A stretch of 17,642 nucleotides of DNA, taken from NCBI GenBank assembly GCA_947253595.1, contig CAMXZR010000025.1:1-17642 (forward strand), given 5' to 3'. Each line of letters opens with the position of its first letter. Within the stretch, counting starts at the first letter, position 1. The notes below the pieces were generated by a model that saw only the letters and a program-made list of their open reading frames with translations, did not search any database and was not told where the DNA came from. This document shows, piece after piece, positions 1 to 7,821 of this stretch. This DNA comes from an uncultured Olsenella sp. (lineage in GTDB: Bacteria; Actinomycetota; Coriobacteriia; Coriobacteriales; Atopobiaceae). Both the position numbers and the translations under genes were made by a program.

Positions 1-1
1 C

Positions 2-85
2 CTCTCGGCCATCTGCGACGAGTTCGACATCACCGAGGAGGGCGTCCTGCACCTCTCGAAGGGCACGGTCGTTGCCCATGCCTAG
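2..85 (+). CDS. C-terminal end of a probable RsbW/SpoIIAB-type anti-sigma factor (partial)
   Basis: Only the last 27 codons are in the window, ending in TAG at 83-85. The visible end reads LSAICDEFDITEEGVLHLSK. It resembles the last helix and strand of RsbW/SpoIIAB serine kinases (pattern I..L.DEV.V....GV.V...K). Proteins of that family bind and hold a SigB/SigF-type sigma factor and phosphorylate an anti-anti-sigma partner. The gene overlaps the start of the sigma factor that follows (ATG at 78 inside CCATGCCTAG), as expected for a translationally coupled anti-sigma/sigma pair. The ATP-binding part lies outside the window, so the call rests on a short resemblance plus context. Confidence 0.55.
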   Translation, partial: LSAICDEFDITEEGVLHLSKGTVVAHA

Positions 86-914
86 CCTCGACGCCACGTC
101 CGCCTCGGCCGAGCGCCGCCGTCGCAGGAGCTCGGCACGCCTCACCCATGGCAAGCTCGCCTGGGACAAGGAGCGCACGCGCGAGCTCTTCCGTCGCTAC
201 AAGGAGGAGGGAGACGAGGAGGCCCGCGAGCAGCTCATCGAGAGCCACCTCAACCTCGTCCGCTTCCTTGCGTCCAAGTTCAAGAACCGCGGCGAGCCGC
301 TGGACGACCTCATCCAGGTGGGCTCCATCGGCCTCATCAAGGCCATCGACCGCTTCGACCCCGAGCGCGGCCTCGAGTTCACGACCTTCGCCACGCCCAC
401 CATCACGGGAGAGATCAAGCGTCACTTCCGCGACAAGGGCTGGTCGGTGCGCGTGCCCCGTCGCCTGCAGGAGCTTTCGGCCAAGGTCAACCAGGTAACC
501 GACGAGCTCACCAAGGAGCTGCAGCGCAGCCCCTCGGTGGAGGAGATAGCCCGCGAGCTCGACTCCACGGTGGACGAGGTGCTCGAGGCGATGGAGTCCT
601 CCAGCGCCTACAGCTCGGTCTCGCTCGAGGCGCCGAGCTCGGGTGGGGACGACGACAGCCCCTCGGTTCTGGACCACTACGCCAGCGAGGACGAGGAGCT
701 TGCCTCCTCTGACGACCGCATGGTCATCGAGGACACCATCCGTGACTTCTCCCCGCGAGAGCAGGAGATCATACGCATGCGCTTCATCGACGGCCTCACT
801 CAGGTCGAGATAGCGAAGAAGCTTGGCATCTCCCAGGTGCAGGTGTCGCGCCTCCTGAGGCGCACGCTCAAGAAGGTCCAGGAGAAGATCGACCCCGAGG
901 GGCTCATGCATTAG
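78..914 (+). CDS. RNA polymerase sigma factor, SigB/SigF/SigG subfamily (sigma-70 group 3)
   Basis: This is a 278-residue alternative sigma factor that would direct RNA polymerase to a stress or general regulon. Region 2 spans about residues 51-120, including DDLIQVGSIGLIKAIDRFDP and the GEIKRHFRDKGWSVRVPRR segment typical of the SigB/F/G group. Region 3 covers about 130-205. Region 4 covers about 218-271, with the helix-turn-helix TQVEIAKKLGISQVQVSRLL at 241-260. An acidic, serine-rich linker (about 186-213) joins regions 3 and 4. The start could be ATG 78, overlapping the upstream stop, or TTG 72, which sits 8 bases after GAAGGG (58-63) and would add two residues. I chose ATG because the same ATGCCTAGC junction recurs elsewhere in the window. 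Coupling to an RsbW-like gene suggests control by partner switching. Confidence 0.93.
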   Translation: MPSLDATSASAERRRRRSSARLTHGKLAWDKERTRELFRRYKEEGDEEAREQLIESHLNLVRFLASKFKNRGEPLDDLIQVGSIGLIKAIDRFDPERGLEFTTFATPTITGEIKRHFRDKGWSVRVPRRLQELSAKVNQVTDELTKELQRSPSVEEIARELDSTVDEVLEAMESSSAYSSVSLEAPSSGGDDDSPSVLDHYASEDEELASSDDRMVIEDTIRDFSPREQEIIRMRFIDGLTQVEIAKKLGISQVQVSRLLRRTLKKVQEKIDPEGLMH

Positions 915-932
915 CCCCCGAAGGGAGGTCAC

Positions 933-2288
933 ATGTCCCAGGCCGACTCTCGCAGCGGTGGTCCTGGCGAGGAGAGGGCGCGCAGGGTCGCTCTGCGCGC
1001 CTGGGCGGTCGTGAGCTGCCTGCTCGCCGTCTGGCTGGCCACCCGCGCGCTCGTGATGGTGTGGCCTGCGGTCGAGCTCCTCATCGTGGGCGTGGTCGTG
1101 GGCTTCGTCTGCAGTCCCGTCACGAACTGGCTCGAGGGGAGGGGCGTGGGCCGCGCGCTCGCGGCACTCGCCTCCCTGCTCGTGGTGCTCCTTGTCGTCT
1201 CCCTCGTCTTCGTGCTCCTCGGTCCCTCCTTCATGAGCCAGCTCGTCGAGGTCCTCCAGAGGATGCCCGTGTACGTCTCGCAGCTGCGCTCCGCCCTGGG
1301 TGGCTTCTGGGAGTCCTTCGGCAGCGACAAGACCGTGGAGGTGCAGCAGAGCATCGACCAGTTCGTGACCGCCATCTCCAACCTGGGACTTAACACCTCG
1401 TCGGAGCTGGTCGAGCGGCTCTCGAGCGGCCTCGTGCGCAATGCCGTCTCGGCCGTGGGCGGCCTCTTCACCCTCTTCCTCGGTCTCGTCCTGGGATACT
1501 GGTTCGCGAAGGACTACCCGCGGATCGCCCGCGAGCTCATGGTCATCGCCGGCCCCGCGCACGGCAGGGACCTCTCGGTCCTGCTCGCCGTGATGAGCCG
1601 GTCCGTGGGAGGGTACATGAGGGGCGTGACCGTCACTTCGCTTGTGGGCGGGCTTCTCGCCTTCGTGGGCTACGCACTCATGGGACACCCCTACGCGGGG
1701 TTGATGGCCATCGCGATGGGCGTGTTCCACTTCGTGCCCGTGGTGGGTCCCTGGATTGCCTCCGCCCTCGCCGTGCTGCTCGCGCTCTCGGTGAGCCCCG
1801 TGCTCGCCCTCGAGGCCCTGCTCGTGTCGGCGGTGGTGCAGAATCTGACGGACAACGTTGTTTCTCCCCTGGTCATGCAGTCGTCGGTCAAGGTTCACCC
1901 GGCGCTCTCTCTTTTGGGCATCGTGATCGGCAACACCCTGGGCGGCGTTCTGGGCATGGCATTGGCGATTCCGCTCACCGCGGCGGCCCGCAGCGTCTTC
2001 GTGTACTTCTTCGAGTCGAAGAGCGGGCGGCAGCTCGTCTCGTACGACGGGGCGCTGTTCAGGAGCACTCCCTTCCGCGACGAGGAGGGGCGAATCGAGC
2101 CCTCCTTCGATGCCCTGGACGACGACCGCTTCTTCGAGAGCACGCGGCTGGTGAGTCCCGAGGGCCTGCATGCCGTGCGTCCCGAACCGCGACCGGAAGC
2201 GGTCGGGAGAGGGCTGGGGGCGCGCGTGCGCGACGTCGCGCGGGGCGTCGTGCGCGGCGAGGATGGGTCGGACGGTGAAGAGAAGTAG
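933..2288 (+). CDS. AI-2E transporter (PerM/YdiK) family membrane protein
   Basis: This 451-residue polytopic membrane protein belongs to the AI-2E/PerM family. Members are proposed exporters or antiporters for small molecules or ions; the substrate here cannot be read from sequence. About eight membrane segments are visible, near residues 21-42, 46-63, 75-97, 171-191, 232-250, 256-273, 276-300 and 324-350. A soluble helical stretch lies between the third and fourth segments (about 100-165), and the family's conserved region around FHFVPVVGPW is at 265-274. A hydrophilic tail of about 90 residues (361-451), rich in Arg, Glu and Asp, extends beyond the usual core. The ATG follows a strong ribosome site, GAAGGGAGGT at 920-929. 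It starts 18 bases after the sigma gene, so the two probably share a transcript. Confidence 0.88.
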   Translation: MSQADSRSGGPGEERARRVALRAWAVVSCLLAVWLATRALVMVWPAVELLIVGVVVGFVCSPVTNWLEGRGVGRALAALASLLVVLLVVSLVFVLLGPSFMSQLVEVLQRMPVYVSQLRSALGGFWESFGSDKTVEVQQSIDQFVTAISNLGLNTSSELVERLSSGLVRNAVSAVGGLFTLFLGLVLGYWFAKDYPRIARELMVIAGPAHGRDLSVLLAVMSRSVGGYMRGVTVTSLVGGLLAFVGYALMGHPYAGLMAIAMGVFHFVPVVGPWIASALAVLLALSVSPVLALEALLVSAVVQNLTDNVVSPLVMQSSVKVHPALSLLGIVIGNTLGGVLGMALAIPLTAAARSVFVYFFESKSGRQLVSYDGALFRSTPFRDEEGRIEPSFDALDDDRFFESTRLVSPEGLHAVRPEPRPEAVGRGLGARVRDVARGVVRGEDGSDGEEK

Positions 2289-2329
2289 CTGAGTGGCAAT
2301 TTCCAGCCGCGCTCGAAGGGCGCGCCACG

Positions 2330-2335
2330 TATGAT
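2330..2335 (+). promoter_or_regulatory. Candidate -10 element (TATGAT) for alaS
   Basis: TATGAT differs from the TATAAT consensus at one position and lies in the 97-base gap between the AI-2E gene and alaS. No convincing -35 hexamer stands 16-19 bases upstream. Transcription starting near 2342 would give a leader of about 44 bases. It would exclude the upstream in-frame ATG at 2338 as the alaS start. Confidence 0.4.
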
Positions 2336-2385
2336 ATATGGGTTGGCTCGGCATCACCGCCACAAGGAAAATCACAAGGAGAAGC

Positions 2386-5037
2386 ATGAGCAGCTCTGAA
2401 TACAAGACTATGACCACCGCGCAGATTCGTAGCGACTTCCTGCGCTTCTTCGAGGAGAAGGGCTGCAAGCTCTATCCGTCCTCCTCACTCGTCCCCGAGG
2501 ACCCCTCGCTCCTCCTTGCCAACGCCGGCATGAACCAGTTCAAGGAGTACTACCAGGGCACCAAGACCATGAGGGAGATAGGCGCCACCTCTTGCCAGAA
2601 GTGTCTGCGCACGAACGACATCGACAACATCGGCGACTCCCGCCACCTCTCGTTCTTCGAGATGCTGGGCAACTTTTCGTTCGGCGGCTACACCAAGGCC
2701 GACGCCATCGCCTGGGCGTGGGAGTTCATCACCAGTCCCGAGCACCTCGGGCTCCCTGCGGACCGCCTCTACATGACCGTCTTCGAGAACGACGACGAGG
2801 CGGTCGAGCTCTGGCACGCACAGGGCGTCGCCTATGACCACATCTCGCGGCTGGGCGAGGAGGACAACTTCTGGGCGGCCGGTCCCACCGGGCCATGCGG
2901 CCCCTGCTCCGAGATCTACTTCGACCAGGGCCCCGACTTCGAGGGAGAGGCGCCTGGCGACGACGGCGACCGCTACCTCGAGTTCTGGAACCTCGTGTTC
3001 ACCCAGTACGACCGTCAGGAGGACGGCTCCATGCCCGAGCTGCCCCACCGCAACATCGACACGGGCATGGGCCTGGAGCGAATAGCCGCGATCATGCAGC
3101 ATGAGGGCTCCAACTACGAGGGGGACGTGCTGCGCACCCTCATCGGCGTAGGCGAGCAGCTCGCTGGCGTGACCTACCACGAGTCGGACTCCGTGGACAA
3201 GAGCCTGCGCATCGTCGCGGACCACAGCCGCGCCGTCTCGTTCATGATTGGCGACGGCATCCTGCCCTCCAACGAGGGACGCGGCTATGTTCTGCGTCGC
3301 CTGCTGCGACGCGCCGTCTACCATGGGCGACTCCTGGGCATCCAGGGACGCTTCCTCACCAGCTACGTTCATGAGGTCACGGACCTCATGGCGGACGTGT
3401 ATCCGCAGCTGGTAGAGAACGCCGCCCTGATTGACGGTATCGTGAACGCCGAGGAGGATCGCTTCGGTGCCACGCTCGACGCGGGCGAGGCCATGCTCAA
3501 GGGCGAACTCGGGTCCCTGGGCGAGGGCGAGGACCTCTCGGGTGCCGTTGCCTTCAGGCTGCATGACACCTATGGCTTCCCCATCGACCTTACGCGCGAG
3601 ATTTGCGACAACTCCGACCACGGCATCGACATGGCCGCCTTCGACAGCGCCATGGCCGCCCAGCGCGAGCGCGCCCGCGCCACGGCCAACCGTGACGCCT
3701 GGGGCAAGGCCAACAACGTGTGGGTCTCCCTCTCTGACCGCGTCGCCCAGACCGAGTTCGTGGGCTACGACAGCGACGAGCTCGAGGGTGCCCGGGTGCT
3801 GGCCATCGTCCTCGACGGCGAGGAGGTCCCCTCCGCCACCCTGGGGCAGAGGGTCGAGGTCGTGCTCGACCGCACGCCCTTCTATGCCGAGATGGGTGGC
3901 CAGGTGGGCGACACCGGCAGGCTTCTGGCCGAGGGCCTGAGTCTGCAGGTCGCGGACACCCGCCATCACGAGGGCGGTCTCGTGGGGCACGTGGCGGAGG
4001 TCGTTGCGGGCGAGGTGACTCAGGGCTGCGTGCTCCGTGCCGTGGTCGACCACGGCCGTCGCGAGCTCATCCGCCGCAATCACACCGCAACTCACCTCCT
4101 GGATGCAGCGCTCAAGCAGGTTCTGGGCGAGCACGTGAGCCAGGCGGGCTCCCTCGTGGCGCCCGACCGCCTGCGCTTCGACTTCACGCACTTCGAGGCC
4201 ATGACCAGAGAAGAGATCGAGCGCGTCGAGGGGCTGGTCAACGCGCAGATCTTCGCCGCCGAGCCCATCGTGACCAGGGTCATGGGCATCGACGAGGCCA
4301 AGGCCTCCGGTGCAGTCGCCCTCTTCGGCGAGAAGTATGGCGATGTCGTGCGCGTGGTCTCGACCGGCGAGTCCGAGAGGCCCTTCTCCCGCGAGCTCTG
4401 CGGCGGCACCCACGCCCGCAACACCGCCGACCTCGGCTTTTTCAAGGTCGTGAGCGAGAGCTCCGTGGGGTCCAACGCCCGCAGGCTCGAGGCCGTGACC
4501 TCCGCCGGAGCCATCGAGTACGTGGACGAGCGACTGCAGCTCCTGGAAGACGTCGCGGCATCGCTCAAGTGCCGTCCGTCCGACCTCAAGACGCGCGTCG
4601 AGACTCTGGAGGCGGAGCTGCGCGAGTCTCGCAAGAGCCTGGACGCGGCCAAGGTCGGTGCCTCCAGCGACCAGCTGGCGCAGGCTATCTCCTCTGCGGT
4701 CGACCTAGGTGGCTACCGCTGCGCCATCGCGCGCGTCGAGGGACTCTCGGGCAAGGAGCTCCGCAGCGCCTGGGATACCATCCGCGATGGCATGGGCGGG
4801 CAGAAGGCTGCCTGCGTCATCGCGTCTGCGGCGCCCGACGGCAAGGTCGCTCTGCTCGCGGCGGCGACCGACGACGCCGTCTCGCTGGGGTTCTCGGCCG
4901 GGAAGGTGGTCAAGGAGGTCGCGCAGCTGGTGGGCGGCCGTGGCGGTGGCAGGGCAAGCATGGCCCAGGCCGGCGGCTCGGACGCCTCTGGCATCGATGC
5001 GGCGCTGAGGGCCGCCCGAGAGCTGCTGGGTGCCTAG
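2386..5037 (+). CDS. alaS: Alanyl-tRNA synthetase
   Basis: AlaS charges tRNA-Ala with alanine in the cytoplasm and clears mischarged Ser and Gly. The 883-residue length is normal. The class II catalytic core is at the N-terminus, with the typical ANAGMNQFKEYYQG and FFEMLGNFSFGGY segments. The editing domain holds the zinc-binding pairs HTATH at 566-570 and CGGTH at 672-676. The C-terminal C-Ala/DHHA1 domain ends with the glycine-rich GGRGGGRASMAQAGG. I chose ATG 2386 because AAGGAG (2376-2381) precedes it; the longer frame from ATG 2338 overlaps the likely -10 element. It heads a cluster with ruvX, mltG and yqeG; alaS-ruvX-mltG is a common order in Actinomycetota. The stop overlaps the ruvX start by 8 bases. 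Confidence 0.97.
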   Translation: MSSSEYKTMTTAQIRSDFLRFFEEKGCKLYPSSSLVPEDPSLLLANAGMNQFKEYYQGTKTMREIGATSCQKCLRTNDIDNIGDSRHLSFFEMLGNFSFGGYTKADAIAWAWEFITSPEHLGLPADRLYMTVFENDDEAVELWHAQGVAYDHISRLGEEDNFWAAGPTGPCGPCSEIYFDQGPDFEGEAPGDDGDRYLEFWNLVFTQYDRQEDGSMPELPHRNIDTGMGLERIAAIMQHEGSNYEGDVLRTLIGVGEQLAGVTYHESDSVDKSLRIVADHSRAVSFMIGDGILPSNEGRGYVLRRLLRRAVYHGRLLGIQGRFLTSYVHEVTDLMADVYPQLVENAALIDGIVNAEEDRFGATLDAGEAMLKGELGSLGEGEDLSGAVAFRLHDTYGFPIDLTREICDNSDHGIDMAAFDSAMAAQRERARATANRDAWGKANNVWVSLSDRVAQTEFVGYDSDELEGARVLAIVLDGEEVPSATLGQRVEVVLDRTPFYAEMGGQVGDTGRLLAEGLSLQVADTRHHEGGLVGHVAEVVAGEVTQGCVLRAVVDHGRRELIRRNHTATHLLDAALKQVLGEHVSQAGSLVAPDRLRFDFTHFEAMTREEIERVEGLVNAQIFAAEPIVTRVMGIDEAKASGAVALFGEKYGDVVRVVSTGESERPFSRELCGGTHARNTADLGFFKVVSESSVGSNARRLEAVTSAGAIEYVDERLQLLEDVAASLKCRPSDLKTRVETLEAELRESRKSLDAAKVGASSDQLAQAISSAVDLGGYRCAIARVEGLSGKELRSAWDTIRDGMGGQKAACVIASAAPDGKVALLAAATDDAVSLGFSAGKVVKEVAQLVGGRGGGRASMAQAGGSDASGIDAALRAARELLGA

Positions 5038-5455
5038 CGGTATGCGGGTCCTCGCCCTCGACATCGGGGAGGTGCGCATCGGCGTCGCGGCAAGCGACGC
5101 GAGCGGGAGCGTCGCCTCTCCCGTCAAGGTGCTCCCGGCCCAGGAGGTCCTCCAGAACGCGCGCAGCTTCAGGCGCATCCTGGAGGATTACGAGCCCGAG
5201 CTTCTGCTGTGCGGTCGCCCCCTGACCCTTGCGGGGGAGGAGGGTCCCCAGGCTGGGCGTGTCATGGAGCAGGCGAGGGGGATCGCGGCGTCCTGCGGCC
5301 TTCCTCTGGAGTTTGCCGACGAGCGCCTCTCCTCCAGGGAGGCCAAGCGTATCCTTCGTGAGCAGGGGTACGACGAGCGCTCGATGCGCGGGCGCGTCGA
5401 CATGGTGGCAGCGTCCCTGTTCCTGCAGTCCTGGCTGGACGCCCGAGTAGATTAG
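5030..5455 (+). CDS. ruvX: RuvX/YqgF-family Holliday-junction resolvase-like protein
   Basis: This small RNase H-fold protein belongs to the RuvX/YqgF family, linked to 16S rRNA 5'-end maturation and to Holliday-junction resolution. The family start MRVLALDIGEVRIGVA carries the first metal-binding Asp. LLLCGRPL is the central strand, DERLSSREA holds the second acidic site, and the Asp-containing end RVDMVAASLFLQSWLD follows. GTG 5030 gives 141 residues and has GAGAG (5018-5022) 7 bases upstream. ATG 5042 gives 137 residues and matches the usual family start but has a poorer ribosome site. GTG overlaps the alaS stop in the same RTGCCTAGC arrangement seen at two other junctions, so I favour it, with the exact start uncertain. 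Confidence 0.93.
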   Translation: MPSGMRVLALDIGEVRIGVAASDASGSVASPVKVLPAQEVLQNARSFRRILEDYEPELLLCGRPLTLAGEEGPQAGRVMEQARGIAASCGLPLEFADERLSSREAKRILREQGYDERSMRGRVDMVAASLFLQSWLDARVD

Positions 5456-5462
5456 GTCCCTG

Positions 5463-6722
5463 ATGTCTGACAACCCGACCCGCAACGGATCGCACTTCTC
5501 GCCCGAGTCCTCGAAGCGTGGCTCCCGGTCTGCCCGTGGCGACGCCCGGCGCTCGCAGGGACCCTCCACCCCCGATCGCAGGGCCGGCTATGCGGGAGGC
5601 GTCTCGCAGCGAAGCGCCCGTGCGACCCGGCGGGCTGCCGGAAACGCCGGCTCGCATGCCCGCGGGGAGAGGACCGGCGTCGCGCGCCGCCGCTGGCCCA
5701 AGGTCGCCTTCATGGTCCTGGTGGTCTGTGGCCTGTTCGTGGGTGCGGGCTTCCTCGCCTGGCGCCACTTCACGCCATCCGACAAGGTGGTCGGTTCCAT
5801 CGCCGCCGGGCAGAGGGTCACCGTGACCATCCCGGAGGGCTCGGGCGGCAGCCAGATAGCCCAGATCCTCCTCGACGCGGGCGTCATCGGCGACAGTGGA
5901 GAGTTCTTCAAGGCCGTTCAGGCCCAGGGCGCGGCGTCGAGCATGAAGAGCGGCTCCTACGACTTCCTCACCGGTGCCAACGTGTCCGAGGTCGTGAGGC
6001 AGCTCGTGAGCGGGCCCAACTCCGCGGCGGGCAAGCTGACCATAGCCGAGGGGCTCACCCTCCAGAAGACGGCCGAGGCAGTCGGCGCGAGCGGCATCGG
6101 CGTGTCGGCCGAGGACTTCCTCGCCCAGGCCAAGGTCTCCAACTACGTCGTCGACTACCCCTTCCTCGCACGGGCTGCCAACGACTCGCTCGAGGGCTTC
6201 CTCTTCCCCAAGACCTACGACTTCGGCGGCAGCCCCACGACGGCGGACTCCGTCATCCGTGCCATGCTCGACCAGTACGGCCAGGAGGTCGCGAGCCTCG
6301 ACCTCGCCTCGGCCGAAGCGCGGATCAAGAAGACGTACGGCATCGACATGAGCGACTACGGCATCCTCACCCTCGCCTCCATCATCGAGAAGGAGGCACT
6401 GAACGACGAGGACCGCAGCAACATCTCGTCCGTGATGTACAACCGCATGAGGGAGGGCATGGCCCTGCAGAGCGACGCCACGATGGGGTACGTGACGGGC
6501 GGGGCTGTGAGCGCCGACGACCTCAAGACCCAGAGCCCCTACAACACCTACCTGAACGCGGGGCTGACCCCGACCCCCATCTGCTCTCCCAGCCTGGCCT
6601 CGATCAAGGCCGCGATGGACCCGCCCAGCACCAACTATCTCTACTTCTGGATCACCCAGAACGAGCACGTATTCTCTGAGACCTACGACCAGCACCTGCA
6701 GGCGATCTCCAATGCCTCGTAG
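5463..6722 (+). CDS. mltG: Endolytic peptidoglycan transglycosylase MltG (YceG-like)
   Basis: MltG cuts nascent glycan strands at the membrane and so sets the chain length of new peptidoglycan. The 419-residue protein has a basic, disordered cytoplasmic leader (1-79) rich in Arg, Ser and Gly, one membrane helix (about 81-100), then an extracellular LysM-like and YceG domain. The catalytic region reads LASIIEKEA; its first Glu (E309) matches the catalytic Glu of the family by alignment. It is followed by SSVMYNRMREGMALQSDATM and SPYNTYLNAGLTPTPICSP, both characteristic. The gene starts 7 bases after ruvX with a weak ribosome site (AGG at 5454-5456), suggesting reinitiation. The long leader is unusual compared with E. 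coli MltG but common in Gram-positive types. Confidence 0.95.
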   Translation: MSDNPTRNGSHFSPESSKRGSRSARGDARRSQGPSTPDRRAGYAGGVSQRSARATRRAAGNAGSHARGERTGVARRRWPKVAFMVLVVCGLFVGAGFLAWRHFTPSDKVVGSIAAGQRVTVTIPEGSGGSQIAQILLDAGVIGDSGEFFKAVQAQGAASSMKSGSYDFLTGANVSEVVRQLVSGPNSAAGKLTIAEGLTLQKTAEAVGASGIGVSAEDFLAQAKVSNYVVDYPFLARAANDSLEGFLFPKTYDFGGSPTTADSVIRAMLDQYGQEVASLDLASAEARIKKTYGIDMSDYGILTLASIIEKEALNDEDRSNISSVMYNRMREGMALQSDATMGYVTGGAVSADDLKTQSPYNTYLNAGLTPTPICSPSLASIKAAMDPPSTNYLYFWITQNEHVFSETYDQHLQAISNAS

Positions 6723-7218
6723 CCTCTTTGCTGCTACGGCCTACGTCGCCTCCGTGGACCTCGTCGACGTCGGACGCCTCGCCTCCGAGGGGGTGCGCTG
6801 CGTGCTCCTGGACCGGGACAACACCTGCGTGCCCCGCGACACGAAGGTCGCCCCCCCGGAGGTTCTGGACTGGCTCGGCCGCGTACGGGAGGCGGGCATG
6901 GCGACCTGCGTCGTCTCGAACAACTTCCACTCCGCCGAGGTTGAGCGTTCGGCCCGCGAGCTGGGCTGCGAGGTGGTGCACCACGCCATGAAGCCCCTGC
7001 CCTTCGCTGTCCGCTCCGCCCTGCGCAAGGTGGGTGTCCCCGCCGAGCAGGCGGTGCTCGTGGGCGACCAGGTGTTCACCGACGTCGTGGCGGGGAACCT
7101 TGCGGGCGTGCGCACCGTGCTGGTCCGTCCCCAGTCCACCCGGGACCTCTGGTATACACAGCTCCTGCGCGTCGCGGAGCGTGCCGTCTTGGGAGATCGC
7201 CGGTTCAGAGGGGAATAG
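6712..7218 (+). CDS. yqeG: YqeG-family HAD-IIIA phosphatase
   Basis: This 168-residue HAD-superfamily phosphatase belongs to the YqeG group. The motifs are in order: DRDNT (D34, D36) as motif I, VVSNN (S69) as motif II, MKPLP (K94) as motif III and GDQVFTDVVAG (D119, D124) as motif IV. All catalytic positions are present, so activity is expected. Some HAD-IIIA relatives act on phosphatidylglycerophosphate, but the substrate of this one is not known from sequence. The ATG overlaps the mltG stop by 11 bases, so it is probably translationally coupled. It lies between mltG and aroK, where many Actinomycetota carry aroE and/or aroC. Confidence 0.92.
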   Translation: MPRSLFAATAYVASVDLVDVGRLASEGVRCVLLDRDNTCVPRDTKVAPPEVLDWLGRVREAGMATCVVSNNFHSAEVERSARELGCEVVHHAMKPLPFAVRSALRKVGVPAEQAVLVGDQVFTDVVAGNLAGVRTVLVRPQSTRDLWYTQLLRVAERAVLGDRRFRGE

Positions 7219-7231
7219 CCCGGGGGCCGGA

Positions 7232-7240
7232 TGCTAGAAT
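7232..7240 (+). promoter_or_regulatory. Extended -10 promoter (TGCTAGAAT) for aroK
   Basis: TGC followed by TAGAAT fits the extended -10 form TGnTAnnnT and lies in the 57-base gap after yqeG. No good -35 is visible, which is usual for extended -10 promoters. A start near 7247 would leave about 29 leader bases before ATG 7276 and would exclude the in-frame ATG at 7231 as a start. Confidence 0.5.
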
Positions 7241-7275
7241 CGTCACGAAAGACATCTTTCCTCTCGAGAGGCTCT

Positions 7276-7821
7276 ATGGCATCGGCTGGCGGGTACGTGG
7301 TCCACGAGGGCTGCGACCACATCTTCTTCGTGGGCTTTCACGGAGCTGGCAAGTCCACCCTGGCGCGCAACCTGGGTGGACTCTTTCGCCGTGACTACGT
7401 GGACACCGACCGCCTGGTCGAGCGCATGCGCGGACTCAGCGTCTGCCAGATCTTCGAGCGGGAGGGCGAGGCGGCGTTTCGCCGGAACGAGGCCAAGGTC
7501 CTGAGGGGCCTGCTCGACCGCAAGTCTCTGCTGGTGAGCTGCGGCGGCGGCATCGTGGAGGGACGGGAGAGCTGCGAGCTCATGCATCGCATGGGCGCGG
7601 TGGTCTACCTTGACGGGGACGTCGAGGACTCCCTCCGCCAGCTCAGGCATCCCGAGCTCAGGCCCGACTTCGCAACGGCGGACTGTGCCAGGACGCTCCA
7701 CAGCCGGAGGCGGCCCCTCTATGAGGAAGTCTCCGACTACACGATAGACATCAGGAACAGGACGTTCGAGCAGGTCTGCGCCGACACGGCCCAGCTGCTC
7801 TGGGAGAAGGGGCTGCTATGA
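7276..7821 (+). CDS. aroK: Shikimate kinase
   Basis: Shikimate kinase phosphorylates shikimate with ATP, the fifth step of chorismate synthesis. The 181-residue protein has all expected sites: P-loop GFHGAGKST (20-28), YVDTD with D45 for shikimate binding, FRRNE with R69, the CGGG glycine loop, and the lid followed by RRRPLYEEV. Nothing suggests inactivation. I chose ATG 7276 because GAGAGG (7266-7271) precedes it; the frame extends upstream to ATG 7231 but that falls on the likely -10. The gene overlaps the following AroB-like gene by ATGA (7818-7821), so the two are translated together. Its partner lacks AroB active-site residues, which raises the question of what pathway this kinase serves. 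Confidence 0.93.
   Translation: MASAGGYVVHEGCDHIFFVGFHGAGKSTLARNLGGLFRRDYVDTDRLVERMRGLSVCQIFEREGEAAFRRNEAKVLRGLLDRKSLLVSCGGGIVEGRESCELMHRMGAVVYLDGDVEDSLRQLRHPELRPDFATADCARTLHSRRRPLYEEVSDYTIDIRNRTFEQVCADTAQLLWEKGLL

Noticed and set aside
2338..2385. Upstream start for alaS at ATG 2338
   Set aside because: It overlaps the likely -10 element, so it would precede the transcript start, and it has no ribosome site.
30..2468. An 812-codon open frame on the minus strand, and similar long ones at 2485-4413, 5262-6695, 8512-10347 and 10260-12458
   Set aside because: They lie opposite well-identified genes and have compositions rich in His, Asp, Arg and Glu with no family resemblance. Long antisense frames are expected where GC-rich codons avoid stops on the other strand.
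7231..7275. Upstream start for aroK at ATG 7231
   Set aside because: It coincides with the extended -10 element, lacks a ribosome site, and adds 15 residues not typical of the family; ATG 7276 has GAGAGG before it.
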